64,000 nt of DNA, taken from an uncultured Azospirillum sp. (GTDB taxonomy: Bacteria > Pseudomonadota > Alphaproteobacteria > RF32 > CAG-239). Both the position numbers and the translations under genes were made by a program. The notes under the pieces are model-generated. The model was not told the origin of the DNA. It worked only from the letters and a program-made list of their open reading frames with translations, and ran no database searches. This document shows, in pieces, positions 45,652-53,411 of this stretch (the stretch's first letter is position 1; every line of letters begins with the position of its first letter). The DNA lies in the NCBI GenBank assembly GCA_900542055.1, contig UQMA01000003.1:1-64000 (forward strand), written 5' to 3'.

Positions 45652-45901
45652 TTTCCACCACTCCCAAAATACTGTTTTCTCTCACGACAATTATGTCTTT
45701 ATCCGGTGTCGGCAAATCATCGAAAATATGAAACAGCACCTTATCGCCGACTTTTACCGAAAATACTTGTTCGCCAACTGAAATAACTGTACCGATTGTT
45801 CTTTCGTTTGGACCGTTATGAGGAATAATAACTCCGCCGTCTGTTTTTTCTTTTTCCGGAGGCAATTTAATAAAAACCCTGTCTGCCACTGCCTGTATCA
45901 T
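45644..45901 (-). CDS. Phage-encoded GroES-like co-chaperonin
   Basis: The 85-residue protein has the Cpn10 plan: VADRVFIKLPPEKEKTDGGV at the N-terminus, a mobile-loop region (IIPHNGPNERTIGTV), VKVGDKVLFHIFDDLP and a C-terminal IVVRENSILGVVE. T4 encodes an analogous co-chaperonin, gp31, needed to fold its capsid protein with host GroEL. Here the gene sits immediately before portal and capsid genes. The start MIQAVADR follows GAAAGGAAAAC; the frame could be extended 14 codons upstream but without a site. Confidence 0.8.
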   Translation of the reverse strand: MIQAVADRVFIKLPPEKEKTDGGVIIPHNGPNERTIGTVISVGEQVFSVKVGDKVLFHIFDDLPTPDKDIIVVRENSILGVVEND

Positions 45902-45913
45902 TGTTTTCCTTTC

Positions 45914-45969
45914 ATAAAAAAAGCGCCATAAACAACGGCGCAATTAAAAAAAAATGCCTAAAAACGGCA
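45914..45969 (-). terminator. Tandem terminators between terL and the GroES-like gene
   Basis: On the minus strand: TGCC-gtttttA-GGCA then nine T (45945-45969), followed at once by GCGCC-nine bases-GGCGC then seven T (45914-45941). Two in a row in 56 bases separate packaging genes from the structural operon. Confidence 0.8.
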
Positions 45970-45990
45970 CTTGACAAATACATATTACAA

Positions 45991-47313
45991 TCACCAAGAA
46001 CTGTTTTTTCCAATTGATTTGCAAAACATTTCTTCAATACTGACTTTTCCGTTTCCATATAAACGCGGATGTCCGATATCAAAAACCGGTTCGGCAAAAG
46101 TTAAAGCCAAAGCATCTGCTTTATCGGGAGAACGGCCAAGACGTTTTTTTATTTCATCCTTGCTTTCCAACTGCAAACGCCCTTTTCCGTCATATTTTTT
46201 ACCAACCGAAGACAATTCGTTAAACAATTCCTCATCTTCCGGCAATTGCGGAGGCGGAGAAGACGACAGCCAATCAGCCATTAAAGCCCACATTTCAGCT
46301 CTGCGGTTAAAATAGCGTTCGCTTTGAATGGCTTTTTCACCAAAATAGATACCACGAATAATCTCCCCATATCCTCTGTCTTTCAAAATATCGAAAACTC
46401 CGGCTCCCTGACCTCCTATATCCATAAAAATCCGCATGGGATGAAGTTCTTTAATGAGTACTGTTGTCAAATTTGCCACTTCTACATTGCTCATTTGTGT
46501 ATAAACTGAAAAATTTTGGCACAAACGTCCCTTGCGCCGGCAAAATACCGTACGGTCATCGCCAAAACGGGCAATATCCAACCCCACAACCAACGGCGAA
46601 GTTGTAAAATCTATTGTTTTTTGAAAAGCACGACGAATAAAAGAAGAATCTATTAATCTGTCATTGCCTTGTTTCAAAGGTTCTCCCAACCAAATATGCC
46701 CATAATTTTCGGGGTTTTTCAACTTGCATTTTTCTGCTTGATATTTAATTTCCTGAGGACAAAAAGGATTATTATAAAAATTTACCCGCACGACCAGTGT
46801 TCTTTCATCGGGATTTGCAGCCACAGCCATCCACAATGGATCATTTTCATAAAGGCGGTTCATCGAAATCCATATTTCAGAACCATCTTTCCTGATTGTC
46901 GGTTCCAATATCTCCCACGAAATTTTAGATATTGTTTGCGCTTCTTCTATCCAAGCAATATCAACGCCTTCCAACGATTTTATTTTTTGCGCGTCTTGTT
47001 CTCTCAAACCTTTGAAAATAAATTTTGTACCGGTTATTTTGTTTTCTATTTTATCTTCGAAAACTTTATAATCAGACAAACCGTAAACCGCAATTCTATC
47101 GGTTAAAAGTTTATGCACAGAATCTTTTATGCTGTCCTGAATTTCACGCAAACAGGCGATAAATAATTTTCTTTTACGTCCCAAAAGCAGCAAACTGTCG
47201 GCAAAAGCATAACTTTTTCCGCCGGCCCGCCCGCCGTAATAAAATTTAATCCGGTATTTTTTCGTCATCAACGGAGCATATATTTCCGGTATTTTCGCCG
47301 TTATTTTTTTCAT
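45991..47313 (-). CDS. Terminase large subunit
   Basis: ATP-driven motor and headful nuclease of DNA packaging. The 440-residue protein has Walker A FYYGGRAGGKSYAFAD, Walker B VDIAWIEEAQ and the RNase H-like nuclease residues in VVGLDIARFGDDRTV and DKADALALTFA. The size fits compact phage terminases. It overlaps the small subunit gene by 68 bases. Confidence 0.93.
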   Translation of the reverse strand: MKKITAKIPEIYAPLMTKKYRIKFYYGGRAGGKSYAFADSLLLLGRKRKLFIACLREIQDSIKDSVHKLLTDRIAVYGLSDYKVFEDKIENKITGTKFIFKGLREQDAQKIKSLEGVDIAWIEEAQTISKISWEILEPTIRKDGSEIWISMNRLYENDPLWMAVAANPDERTLVVRVNFYNNPFCPQEIKYQAEKCKLKNPENYGHIWLGEPLKQGNDRLIDSSFIRRAFQKTIDFTTSPLVVGLDIARFGDDRTVFCRRKGRLCQNFSVYTQMSNVEVANLTTVLIKELHPMRIFMDIGGQGAGVFDILKDRGYGEIIRGIYFGEKAIQSERYFNRRAEMWALMADWLSSSPPPQLPEDEELFNELSSVGKKYDGKGRLQLESKDEIKKRLGRSPDKADALALTFAEPVFDIGHPRLYGNGKVSIEEMFCKSIGKNSSW

Positions 47314-47746
47314 ATTTATCTCCTTTTCCTTTTACAAATTGAACCAAAACCTGTTTAAGATCTTCATCAAGCTGCTGTTTATCCTGCTTTTCGGTCCAAC
47401 CGTGATTGACTTTTAACGCCATAATAGACATTGATGAATTATAAAATCCCAAACCGGCCGCGTTCATAAGCCATTCTTCCTGAAAACGCATGGCTTGTTC
47501 ATACGCCGAATTAAATTCGGTTTCAGATTTACGCCAAACTTCCATCCGCGCTGCTGTTGTTTTTATACTATCGGCAAAACGAACAACACTCGGGCAAGGA
47601 GCTGCTGTTTTTTCGATAACAGTTTCAAATTTATCGTTTTTTTTACTATAAACTTCACGTGTTTCTTCAACAAACAGCGGGGCATCGCGAAACCATGCTA
47701 TCAACTTTTCTGCATACTCGCTTTTATAATCTTTTGCTTTTTTCAT
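47246..47746 (-). CDS. Terminase small subunit
   Basis: The 166-residue protein has a helix-turn-helix-like N-terminal half and the segment GLGFYNSSMSIMALKVNHGW typical of phage terminase small subunits that recognise the packaging site. A charged linker and tail follow, and its last codons overlap terL in another frame. Confidence 0.75.
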   Translation of the reverse strand: MKKAKDYKSEYAEKLIAWFRDAPLFVEETREVYSKKNDKFETVIEKTAAPCPSVVRFADSIKTTAARMEVWRKSETEFNSAYEQAMRFQEEWLMNAAGLGFYNSSMSIMALKVNHGWTEKQDKQQLDEDLKQVLVQFVKGKGDKYEKNNGENTGNICSVDDEKIPD

Positions 47747-47847
47747 AATTTTATCCGATTTTAGTAAAAACTTTGTCGATTAATAAATTGAGAAATAAAT
47801 ATGTATAGTGAAAGATGCTAATTTCTAACCAGCCGAAGTAAAATAAA

Positions 47848-47907
47848 AATGCAAAGCAACGAATACACTGCTTTGCATTACAAAAAATCCCCGCAACAGC
47901 GAGGATT
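47848..47907 (-). terminator. Tandem terminators before the terminase genes
   Basis: On the minus strand: AATCCTCGC-TGTT-GCGGGGATT followed by six T (47886-47907), then AATGCAAAGCA-ten bases-TGCTTTGCATT followed by T-rich sequence (47848-47879). They stop transcription from the upstream membrane-protein genes, so terS needs its own promoter in the 100 bases after them. Confidence 0.85.
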
Positions 47908-47945
47908 CTATAATTTTTATAACTAATATCTTACAGCAATATTCT

Positions 47946-48416
47946 TTAGGGCTGCGGCGGATTAAAATCACAAGCCTGATATTCAGTTAACCAGCGACCA
48001 TTATATTCACGGCAAATCTGCTCATCAACCGCATACTTTTTCCCAAAATTATCTTCAAGAACAATACCTTTTCGGCAAACCAAACCTTCATGGCACATTT
48101 CATTATCTTTAACATTGCGATATTCAGGAAACACTTCAATTATTTTAAGCAGCAAAACAATAACTGCTAACATTCCGCCCATACGTCCCCACCATGGCCA
48201 ATTTGTTTCGGTAATTTTCCACAAAACAAGCGCCGCCAAGATTTCTGCCAATATTAAAACATGTTTATCTTTGTCCAAATATGCAGCATTCTCATTAACC
48301 TCAGAGGCAAAATGCAAAATCAACAGCATAGACACTGTGATGACAACAGCTTTTATTATATTCAAAAGCCACCGAAAAATTTTATGTTTTCTTTTATTTG
48401 GTATTATATCAGCCAT
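47946..48416 (-). CDS. Phage membrane protein of unknown function
   Basis: The 156-residue protein (MADIIPNKRKHKIFRWLLNI) has about three hydrophobic segments (IIKAVVITVSMLLILHFASE; HVLILAEILAALVLWKI; WWGRMGGMLAVIVLLLKII), followed by a Cys-containing C-terminal domain of about 55 residues (CHEGLVCRKGIVLEDNFGKK) that may lie outside the membrane. It could be an exclusion or superinfection protein, but no family is recognised. The ATG at 48416 overlaps the previous stop by eight bases. Confidence 0.55.
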   Translation of the reverse strand: MADIIPNKRKHKIFRWLLNIIKAVVITVSMLLILHFASEVNENAAYLDKDKHVLILAEILAALVLWKITETNWPWWGRMGGMLAVIVLLLKIIEVFPEYRNVKDNEMCHEGLVCRKGIVLEDNFGKKYAVDEQICREYNGRWLTEYQACDFNPPQP

Positions 48417-48609
48417 TTTTTTGCGGAAAAATTCTTTCTTTAAACACCATAAGCCAAGCGCTGCCAATCAACAGCATATTAAATAACATATATCCAAGAT
48501 GATGAGTGCCGTTCACAGTCAACATAATCAGCATTGCGGCAAAACAAAGCAACGTGGCAACCGCCGCAAGTCCAAGGACAAAATTTTGTTCATCAAATAA
48601 CATCTTCAT
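48409..48609 (-). CDS. Small phage membrane protein
   Basis: The 66-residue protein has two membrane helices (FVLGLAAVATLLCFAAMLIM and LGYMLFNMLLIGSAWLMVF). GGAGAAC lies 5 bases before the ATG. It is coupled to the next gene and probably works with it. Confidence 0.6.
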   Translation of the reverse strand: MKMLFDEQNFVLGLAAVATLLCFAAMLIMLTVNGTHHLGYMLFNMLLIGSAWLMVFKERIFPQKNG

Positions 48610-48795
48610 AATTGTTCTCCATACAGGATATGTATATAGAACAAAAGTAGAACATTGTCAACGCTAAAATTATTTAGGCATAAAAAAAAGAGGCAGTTTC
48701 CTTTCGGACATACCCCTTTCAGTATAGAAAAAGTTGTATCACAGATTGTCACATAAGTCAACAACACATTTTTGGTTGTGGATAACTTGTTAAAA

Positions 48796-49104
48796 TCAAT
48801 ATTTTTCAATACCAATTTGAGGAACATAAAGTTTATTGTAAAGAGCGTTCTTATGCAAATATGAAAGATGTTCTCTGAGTTTTTGTTCATTTTCTTCTAC
48901 GGCAACCGCCAAAAGAGTTTCACGGCTGCAAGTTTCATATCTTTTCAACAAATTATAAACTCCGCTCAATATATTATATAAATACACTGCTTGTTCTGTA
49001 TGCAATTTGCTCTCCAGTATTATATTGGTTATCATTTGCAATTTGTCGCTTATATCCTCTGGAGAAATTAGCTCTCCTCTGGCTGAAATCAATTGTTTTA
49101 TCAT
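48796..49104 (-). CDS. Small helical early phage protein
   Basis: The 102-residue helical protein (MIKQLISARGELISPEDISD) has no recognised motif. ATG 49104 is preferred because GAGGGAG sits 7 bases before it. It lies between the DUF6456-like gene and the membrane genes, in the early region opposite the repressor. Confidence 0.6.
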   Translation of the reverse strand: MIKQLISARGELISPEDISDKLQMITNIILESKLHTEQAVYLYNILSGVYNLLKRYETCSRETLLAVAVEENEQKLREHLSYLHKNALYNKLYVPQIGIEKY

Positions 49105-49197
49105 AGTCATCTCCCTCTATAAAACATATATATTCTACAACCTCGAATATTAAAAATATTTTTTCACAATTAATAACAGAAAATTATAATCATAAAA

Positions 49198-49698
49198 TTA
49201 TATATCTTTATAATTACAGTTACTCGCTGTATAAAATTCTATCAGCCGGTCAAGACCTCGGCATAAATCATTGTAAAAAGCGTATGCCATTTCCGAACGT
49301 CTTCTTGCAGGTATTTTTTCATCGGGCTCAGGCAATTTGTTATCCAAGCAAATTTTTTTCACTGCCGGCCAAAACTCACGAGGAATATATTTTTTAGCAT
49401 TCAAATAGCGGCTGCAAATACAAAAGCTTTTATCACCTCCTTTTATTGAACAATCCACTTTTTCTTTGCCCAAACTGGATTGAACCGATTTAAATCCATT
49501 TTTTTCATAATCTGAAATAAACCTTTCTCCTGCCGCTAACCTATCCTCAGATCTGTATTTATCTGTTCCGTAACTCAAGCGGCCGCCATAGCATAATTTT
49601 TCCAAAAGAGTCATTTTTCTCACCCCTTTTTCAGTACGCAAAAATCCCCGTCTTTCACATTCTTTCTTACTTATATAGCTGTCATCATATTTTATCAT
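49198..49698 (-). CDS. DUF6456-like putative early regulator
   Basis: The 166-residue protein matches the shape of DUF6456 proteins common in alphaproteobacteria: LAAGERFISDYEKNGF in the middle and a C-terminal helical block (RSEMAYAFYNDLCRGLDRLI). It is the first gene of the early operon under the repressor-controlled promoter. Role likely regulatory or DNA binding, by analogy. The start MIKYDDS follows GGAGG at 6-base spacing. Confidence 0.55.
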   Translation of the reverse strand: MIKYDDSYISKKECERRGFLRTEKGVRKMTLLEKLCYGGRLSYGTDKYRSEDRLAAGERFISDYEKNGFKSVQSSLGKEKVDCSIKGGDKSFCICSRYLNAKKYIPREFWPAVKKICLDNKLPEPDEKIPARRRSEMAYAFYNDLCRGLDRLIEFYTASNCNYKDI

Positions 49699-49716
49699 AA
49701 TCGCCTCCATAAAAGG

Positions 49717-49744
49717 AAAATACATTTTATGTAAAATATGTCAA
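49717..49744 (-). promoter_or_regulatory. Early phage promoter
   Basis: On the minus strand: TTGACA (49739-49744), 16 bases, TATTTT (49717-49722). It drives the early genes leftwards. One operator lies between its boxes and another immediately upstream. Confidence 0.7.
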
Positions 49745-49856
49745 TACATTTTTTGTATTTATTATCTTATTTTATACTGTTTTTGTAACTTATATATTGA
49801 TTTTAAGGATTATTGAGGTTATTTTATAAGCCAGAAAAATAATTACATATTTTGTA
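49721..49856. promoter_or_regulatory. Operator cluster of the CI-like repressor
   Basis: Three exact 13-base sites TACA-N5-TGTA at 49721-49733, 49745-49757 and 49844-49856, plus a near match TACT-N5-TGTA at 49775-49787. The first two straddle the early promoter; the last lies just before the repressor ribosome-binding site, so the repressor could also control itself. This is the layout expected of a phage switch. Confidence 0.65.
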
Positions 49857-49869
49857 AAAGGTAAAAAAT

Positions 49870-50535
49870 ATGAAAAAATGGGACTGGTTGAGAAACTATA
49901 TGCGCGAACAAAATATCAGCCAACAAGAAGCTGCCGAAGCTCTGCAATGGAAAAAAACGCGCATATCCGAACTATTGTGCGGAAAAAGAGATTTACCGGT
50001 AGACAAAGTTTTCCTTGCCGCCCGCTTTTTCAATCTTAACTTGGAACAGCTGACAAAATATAATTCCGGTTATTCTGATGACATTCCCGAACAATTTGAA
50101 ACTCTTCCGACTCAGCGTCAAATAGAAAATATGTTTTTTGTTGATATTATCGATGCTTCAAAATCCAAAGGAAAGGGACTAGAAACCGCCCCTATCGGAC
50201 GGCAGCCGTTTAATGAAAACTTGTCGAATATTTTGTCTTTGCCTAAATCTCATGCACTTAAAATTATAATTGCTCGCGGCGATGCCATGATGCCGACCAT
50301 AAACGACAAAGACATTGTTTTAGTTGATATTTCAATTACAAAACCTGAAAATGACGGATTATATCTGTTTGACATTCAAGGCGAACTTTTTATCAAACGT
50401 CTCGCTTTTAACGAATTTGACCACAGCGCAACCATTATTTCAGACAATCAGCTTTATCCGCCGATTATGGTATCAGATTTAAGCAAACTTTTCTGTTTAG
50501 GAAAAATTTTAGCCGTTTGCAAAGCCATACATTAA
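49870..50535 (+). CDS. CI-like prophage repressor with a defective S24 peptidase domain
   Basis: The 221-residue protein has an N-terminal helix-turn-helix (NISQQEAAEALQWKKTRISE) and a C-terminal LexA/CI-type domain. The catalytic Ser of the G(D/N)SM motif is alanine here (GDAM, Ala139), while the Lys is kept exactly 37 residues later (Lys176, FIKR), the LexA spacing. The usual Ala-Gly cleavage site is also not seen. It should bind the operators in front of it and dimerise, but not cleave itself after DNA damage. AAAAGG precedes its ATG. Confidence 0.85.
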   Translation: MKKWDWLRNYMREQNISQQEAAEALQWKKTRISELLCGKRDLPVDKVFLAARFFNLNLEQLTKYNSGYSDDIPEQFETLPTQRQIENMFFVDIIDASKSKGKGLETAPIGRQPFNENLSNILSLPKSHALKIIIARGDAMMPTINDKDIVLVDISITKPENDGLYLFDIQGELFIKRLAFNEFDHSATIISDNQLYPPIMVSDLSKLFCLGKILAVCKAIH

Positions 50536-50541
50536 ACTATA

Positions 50542-51243
50542 TTATAAATCGCTGTCTTTATCTTCAGTGCTGTAATCCACTGTTAATTCCATTGGTTTAG
50601 AATTTTCAAGCAAAAAATCAGCCAATCTGGAGATACCTTCGCCCACGTTTATTCCCCATGGCGAACCTACCTTATTCCCTCCATGCAAAACCATTCCGCG
50701 TCTGCCCTTGCTGTCTGTATTATAATCAGGAACCAGCCAAACGCGGTATTCTCCCCAAATTCGTTGTCCGCCGGGCCAATCGCCTCGTCCCCACCAGCCT
50801 TTGATTTTCATCATCAAATTTTGGTTATTATAGCTTTGCAAACGCTCTTTTGAAACCACCCAAACTCCTTCGGGAATTCTACTCATATCTTTTCCCTGTT
50901 CTGTTTTAAACAAAGAAAACTGTTTTTGCCATACATAATCGGAAAAAAATAAATTTAACACAGAAAGCAATGTTATAACCGAAACGGCTAACAATGACTT
51001 CAAAGGTGCTTTGCGTAAATAATATGCCGCGATTGTCAATAAAACTAAAAAAGCAATGTATATCAGGTTAAAACACAGGAAAAATTTTGGAGAAGAATAA
51101 AGAAATCCCCATTGTGGAAACCCCCAATAAAAAAACTTGTTTTCAAAATATTCAACAACAACGCTATTGCACAAAACAAAAATATAAAAAATATTCCATA
51201 TCCCAAAAGCAACAGCGGCTGTCAGACACATTTTTTTTGACAT
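50542..51243 (-). CDS. Membrane protein with L,D-transpeptidase-like domain lacking the cysteine
   Basis: Three N-terminal membrane helices up to about residue 105, then a periplasmic domain: WGEYRVWLVPDYNTDSKGRR, GMVLHGGNKVGSPWGINVGE. In DUF2778/L,D-transpeptidase-like proteins this stretch reads HGG..(G)S.GCIDL, with Cys as nucleophile. Here GSPWGIN stands in that place and no Cys is present, so catalysis is unlikely. It is the last gene of the tol transcript and shares one base with the upstream gene. A peptidoglycan-binding or regulatory role is inferred. Confidence 0.6.
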   Translation of the reverse strand: MSKKMCLTAAVAFGIWNIFYIFVLCNSVVVEYFENKFFYWGFPQWGFLYSSPKFFLCFNLIYIAFLVLLTIAAYYLRKAPLKSLLAVSVITLLSVLNLFFSDYVWQKQFSLFKTEQGKDMSRIPEGVWVVSKERLQSYNNQNLMMKIKGWWGRGDWPGGQRIWGEYRVWLVPDYNTDSKGRRGMVLHGGNKVGSPWGINVGEGISRLADFLLENSKPMELTVDYSTEDKDSDL

Positions 51244-51965
51244 CAGTCAATCTCCATAAAAAAATATTCATAGGTTTTTGCCAAAAACACATTCATATAA
51301 ACGACTACCGGAGAACCTATAAAAATAGTCAGCCAATTTTCTAAATTTAAACCTTCGCCCGCCATATCCAAAACGACAAAAGCCAAATTGAAAATAACCG
51401 TAATCAATAAAAACTCCCAATAATTTCCTTTTGTGCGTGAATATGCTGTTGACATTTGACTGCTGCGGCCGATAACCGAACCAATCCACGCCATCATCGG
51501 GCGATAAAATATTATCGGAGAAAAAACACTTAGAATCAGAGTTGTAACTGTATTAATTAATTGAGTATCTTCAATATATTTTTGTAAATTTTCAACATAA
51601 GTTTCTACCCACGCTCCGGTACACACAAATGGAATGACTAAGGGCAAAACAATTAAAATTGTTATAAAAACTAACAACAGACCTAAAATACGCGTTGAAG
51701 GAAGCAAGGTTCCAAAGATTTTCTTAGTCATAACATAAGGTTTGCGTCCGAAATAAAAGCGGAAAAAAGCATACCAAAACATATAATATGGAACCAGCCA
51801 CAGCAAAAATATAAAATCATGCCAGGCATTGATTATTTTAAAACCGATAATCAAAAAAATCATATTTGCAATAGAAAACAAAGACGTTTCATGCCAATTT
51901 TTAAAGCAATAGTCCAGACTATCTGCAAAAATTTTTCTCAGCGGTATTTTTTTGACATCAGCCAT
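51243..51965 (-). CDS. Polytopic membrane protein in the tol operon
   Basis: The 240-residue protein has about five to six hydrophobic segments (LFSIANMIFLIIGFKIIN; FIFLLWLVPYYMFWYAFF; ILGLLLVFITILIVLPLVIP; NTVTTLILSVFSPIIFY; EFLLITVIFNLAFVVLDM). I do not recognise the family. It lies 16 bases after tolA and is coupled to the LDT-like gene, so it probably acts in envelope upkeep. Confidence 0.65.
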   Translation of the reverse strand: MADVKKIPLRKIFADSLDYCFKNWHETSLFSIANMIFLIIGFKIINAWHDFIFLLWLVPYYMFWYAFFRFYFGRKPYVMTKKIFGTLLPSTRILGLLLVFITILIVLPLVIPFVCTGAWVETYVENLQKYIEDTQLINTVTTLILSVFSPIIFYRPMMAWIGSVIGRSSQMSTAYSRTKGNYWEFLLITVIFNLAFVVLDMAGEGLNLENWLTIFIGSPVVVYMNVFLAKTYEYFFMEID

Positions 51966-51981
51966 AATAATTTCACCTCAA

Positions 51982-52941
51982 TTAATTAACCGTTTGATTC
52001 ATGGGATTAAAGCGTAAGAGCATTGTTTTCCACATATCATATTTCTGCGGATATTTCTGTGATAAAATATTATAAGGCTGGCAGACAAAAACCGCACGGC
52101 GGGCACTGTCGGCAATAGCGCGGAATGAACTGTCACTGCGATAACGCGCCTGATCCAAAATATCAACTCTGTTTACACTGCCGTCTTTATTAAGATAAGC
52201 TCGAATTTCAATAATCATATCCTCAATGCCTTTTGCACCGGAATCCAAATTCCAGCAAGCACGAAGACGACCGGCAATAGCATCGGCTTCAGAAATAGAT
52301 AAATCACTAAAATAAGAGCCGCCTACTCCGCCTTCTATTCCCATATTATTAACAGCCGTACCGGTTTTAATCGTGGCATTGGCATTTTCTTCTCCGATTT
52401 TCTTCTCCAAACTATCAACCGAAGCCAATAAATCTTTCAGAGGATTGGCCAACGTCGGCTGTTGTTTTTTCGGTGCTGTTTTTTTAGGCTCAGGTTTATT
52501 TTTAGGTGCAGCCGGTTTTTTGGGCTGCGGCGGTGGCGTCGGCCGTTTGGGCTGGGGTTTCTGCTCAGGAAGTTTAGGTTTTGAAGGCTGAGGAGGAACA
52601 ATAAAATCTTGTTTAGGTTCAACAGGTGTTTCATTTTCAGGAGCCTCTTCCTGAGTTTGTTCAGGCTCAGGCTTTGCCGGCTTCACCTGTTGAGGCGGCG
52701 TATCGTTCTGAGTTTGAGCTTTTTCCTCTCTAACTTTTGTAGCGGGAGAATCTTTATCGGCAAACTCTGCTTTGGTCGGCAAATTAGTCAGTTCTGAAAT
52801 TTTTACTTCATTCAAATCAATAATAATCGGAACTTGTTCCAAAGTCATATTTTTATGGCGCAGAAACGGCAAATCAACCACCATTAAAAAAATAACGGTG
52901 GCATGCAAAGCCAATGACTGATATAAAGATGACTTTCTCAC
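51982..52941 (-). CDS. tolA: TolA-like energy transducer (TonB C-terminal type)
   Basis: The 319-residue protein has a signal-anchor helix (SLALHATVIFLMVVDLPFL), a long Pro/Lys/Glu/Gln periplasm-spanning linker, and a C-terminal domain with EADAIAGRLRACWNLDSGAKG typical of TolA/TonB. It connects the TolQR motor to the outer membrane during division. The linker is proline-rich, more TonB-like than the Ala/Lys helix of E. coli TolA, but the place after tolQ and tolR favours TolA. Confidence 0.85.
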   Translation of the reverse strand: MRKSSLYQSLALHATVIFLMVVDLPFLRHKNMTLEQVPIIIDLNEVKISELTNLPTKAEFADKDSPATKVREEKAQTQNDTPPQQVKPAKPEPEQTQEEAPENETPVEPKQDFIVPPQPSKPKLPEQKPQPKRPTPPPQPKKPAAPKNKPEPKKTAPKKQQPTLANPLKDLLASVDSLEKKIGEENANATIKTGTAVNNMGIEGGVGGSYFSDLSISEADAIAGRLRACWNLDSGAKGIEDMIIEIRAYLNKDGSVNRVDILDQARYRSDSSFRAIADSARRAVFVCQPYNILSQKYPQKYDMWKTMLLRFNPMNQTVN

Positions 52942-52946
52942 TGTTT

Positions 52947-53411
52947 TTACTTCTTTGATTTCTGGTTTGATTTAGCATTCTGTGCCGGAGCAGAATCGGT
53001 TTTCAATCCGACTTTTTCAAAGCCCGCATTTTTCAGCAAAGCCATCAGCCCGAGCACTCGTCCGTATTGAGCATCTGTATCTCCCGAAATAATAACGCTG
53101 ATTTCAGGATTAGCATCACGCACGGCTTTTACCTTTGCTACAATTTCATCAGCAGGAATTTCTTCTTTGCCGATATAATAATATCCGGCTTCATCCACAC
53201 TGATATTCAAAGATGTTTCTTTACCTGTCAGATTTTTTCCGCCGACTTTCGGCAAATCAAGAGCAATACCGGATGTCATCAGAGGAGCAGCCACCATAAA
53301 CACCACCAGCAGCACCATCATAACATCCATCAGATTTGTAATATTAATTTCAGCATTGCGGCGGCTTCCGCGGCGGCCTGATCGTTTTTGTATCTGCAAC
53401 ATTCCGCCCAT
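52947..53411 (-). CDS. tolR: TolR/ExbD-family proton-motor subunit
   Basis: The 154-residue protein has one membrane helix with the essential Asp (INITNLMDVMMVLLVVFMVA, the D in LMD) and a periplasmic domain (IPADEIVAKVKAVRDANPEI). It starts overlapping the tolQ stop (TAATG). It forms the motor with TolQ that drives TolA. Confidence 0.92.
   Translation of the reverse strand: MGGMLQIQKRSGRRGSRRNAEINITNLMDVMMVLLVVFMVAAPLMTSGIALDLPKVGGKNLTGKETSLNISVDEAGYYYIGKEEIPADEIVAKVKAVRDANPEISVIISGDTDAQYGRVLGLMALLKNAGFEKVGLKTDSAPAQNAKSNQKSKK

Noticed and set aside
48606..48890. 94-codon minus-strand frame between phage genes
   Set aside because: It overlaps the better supported gene at 48796-49104, has no ribosome-binding site and odd Phe/Leu/Asn-rich composition.
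34495..50530. Direct repeat CAAAGCCA at both prophage ends as att core
   Set aside because: Only eight bases and inside coding DNA at the right end; likely chance.
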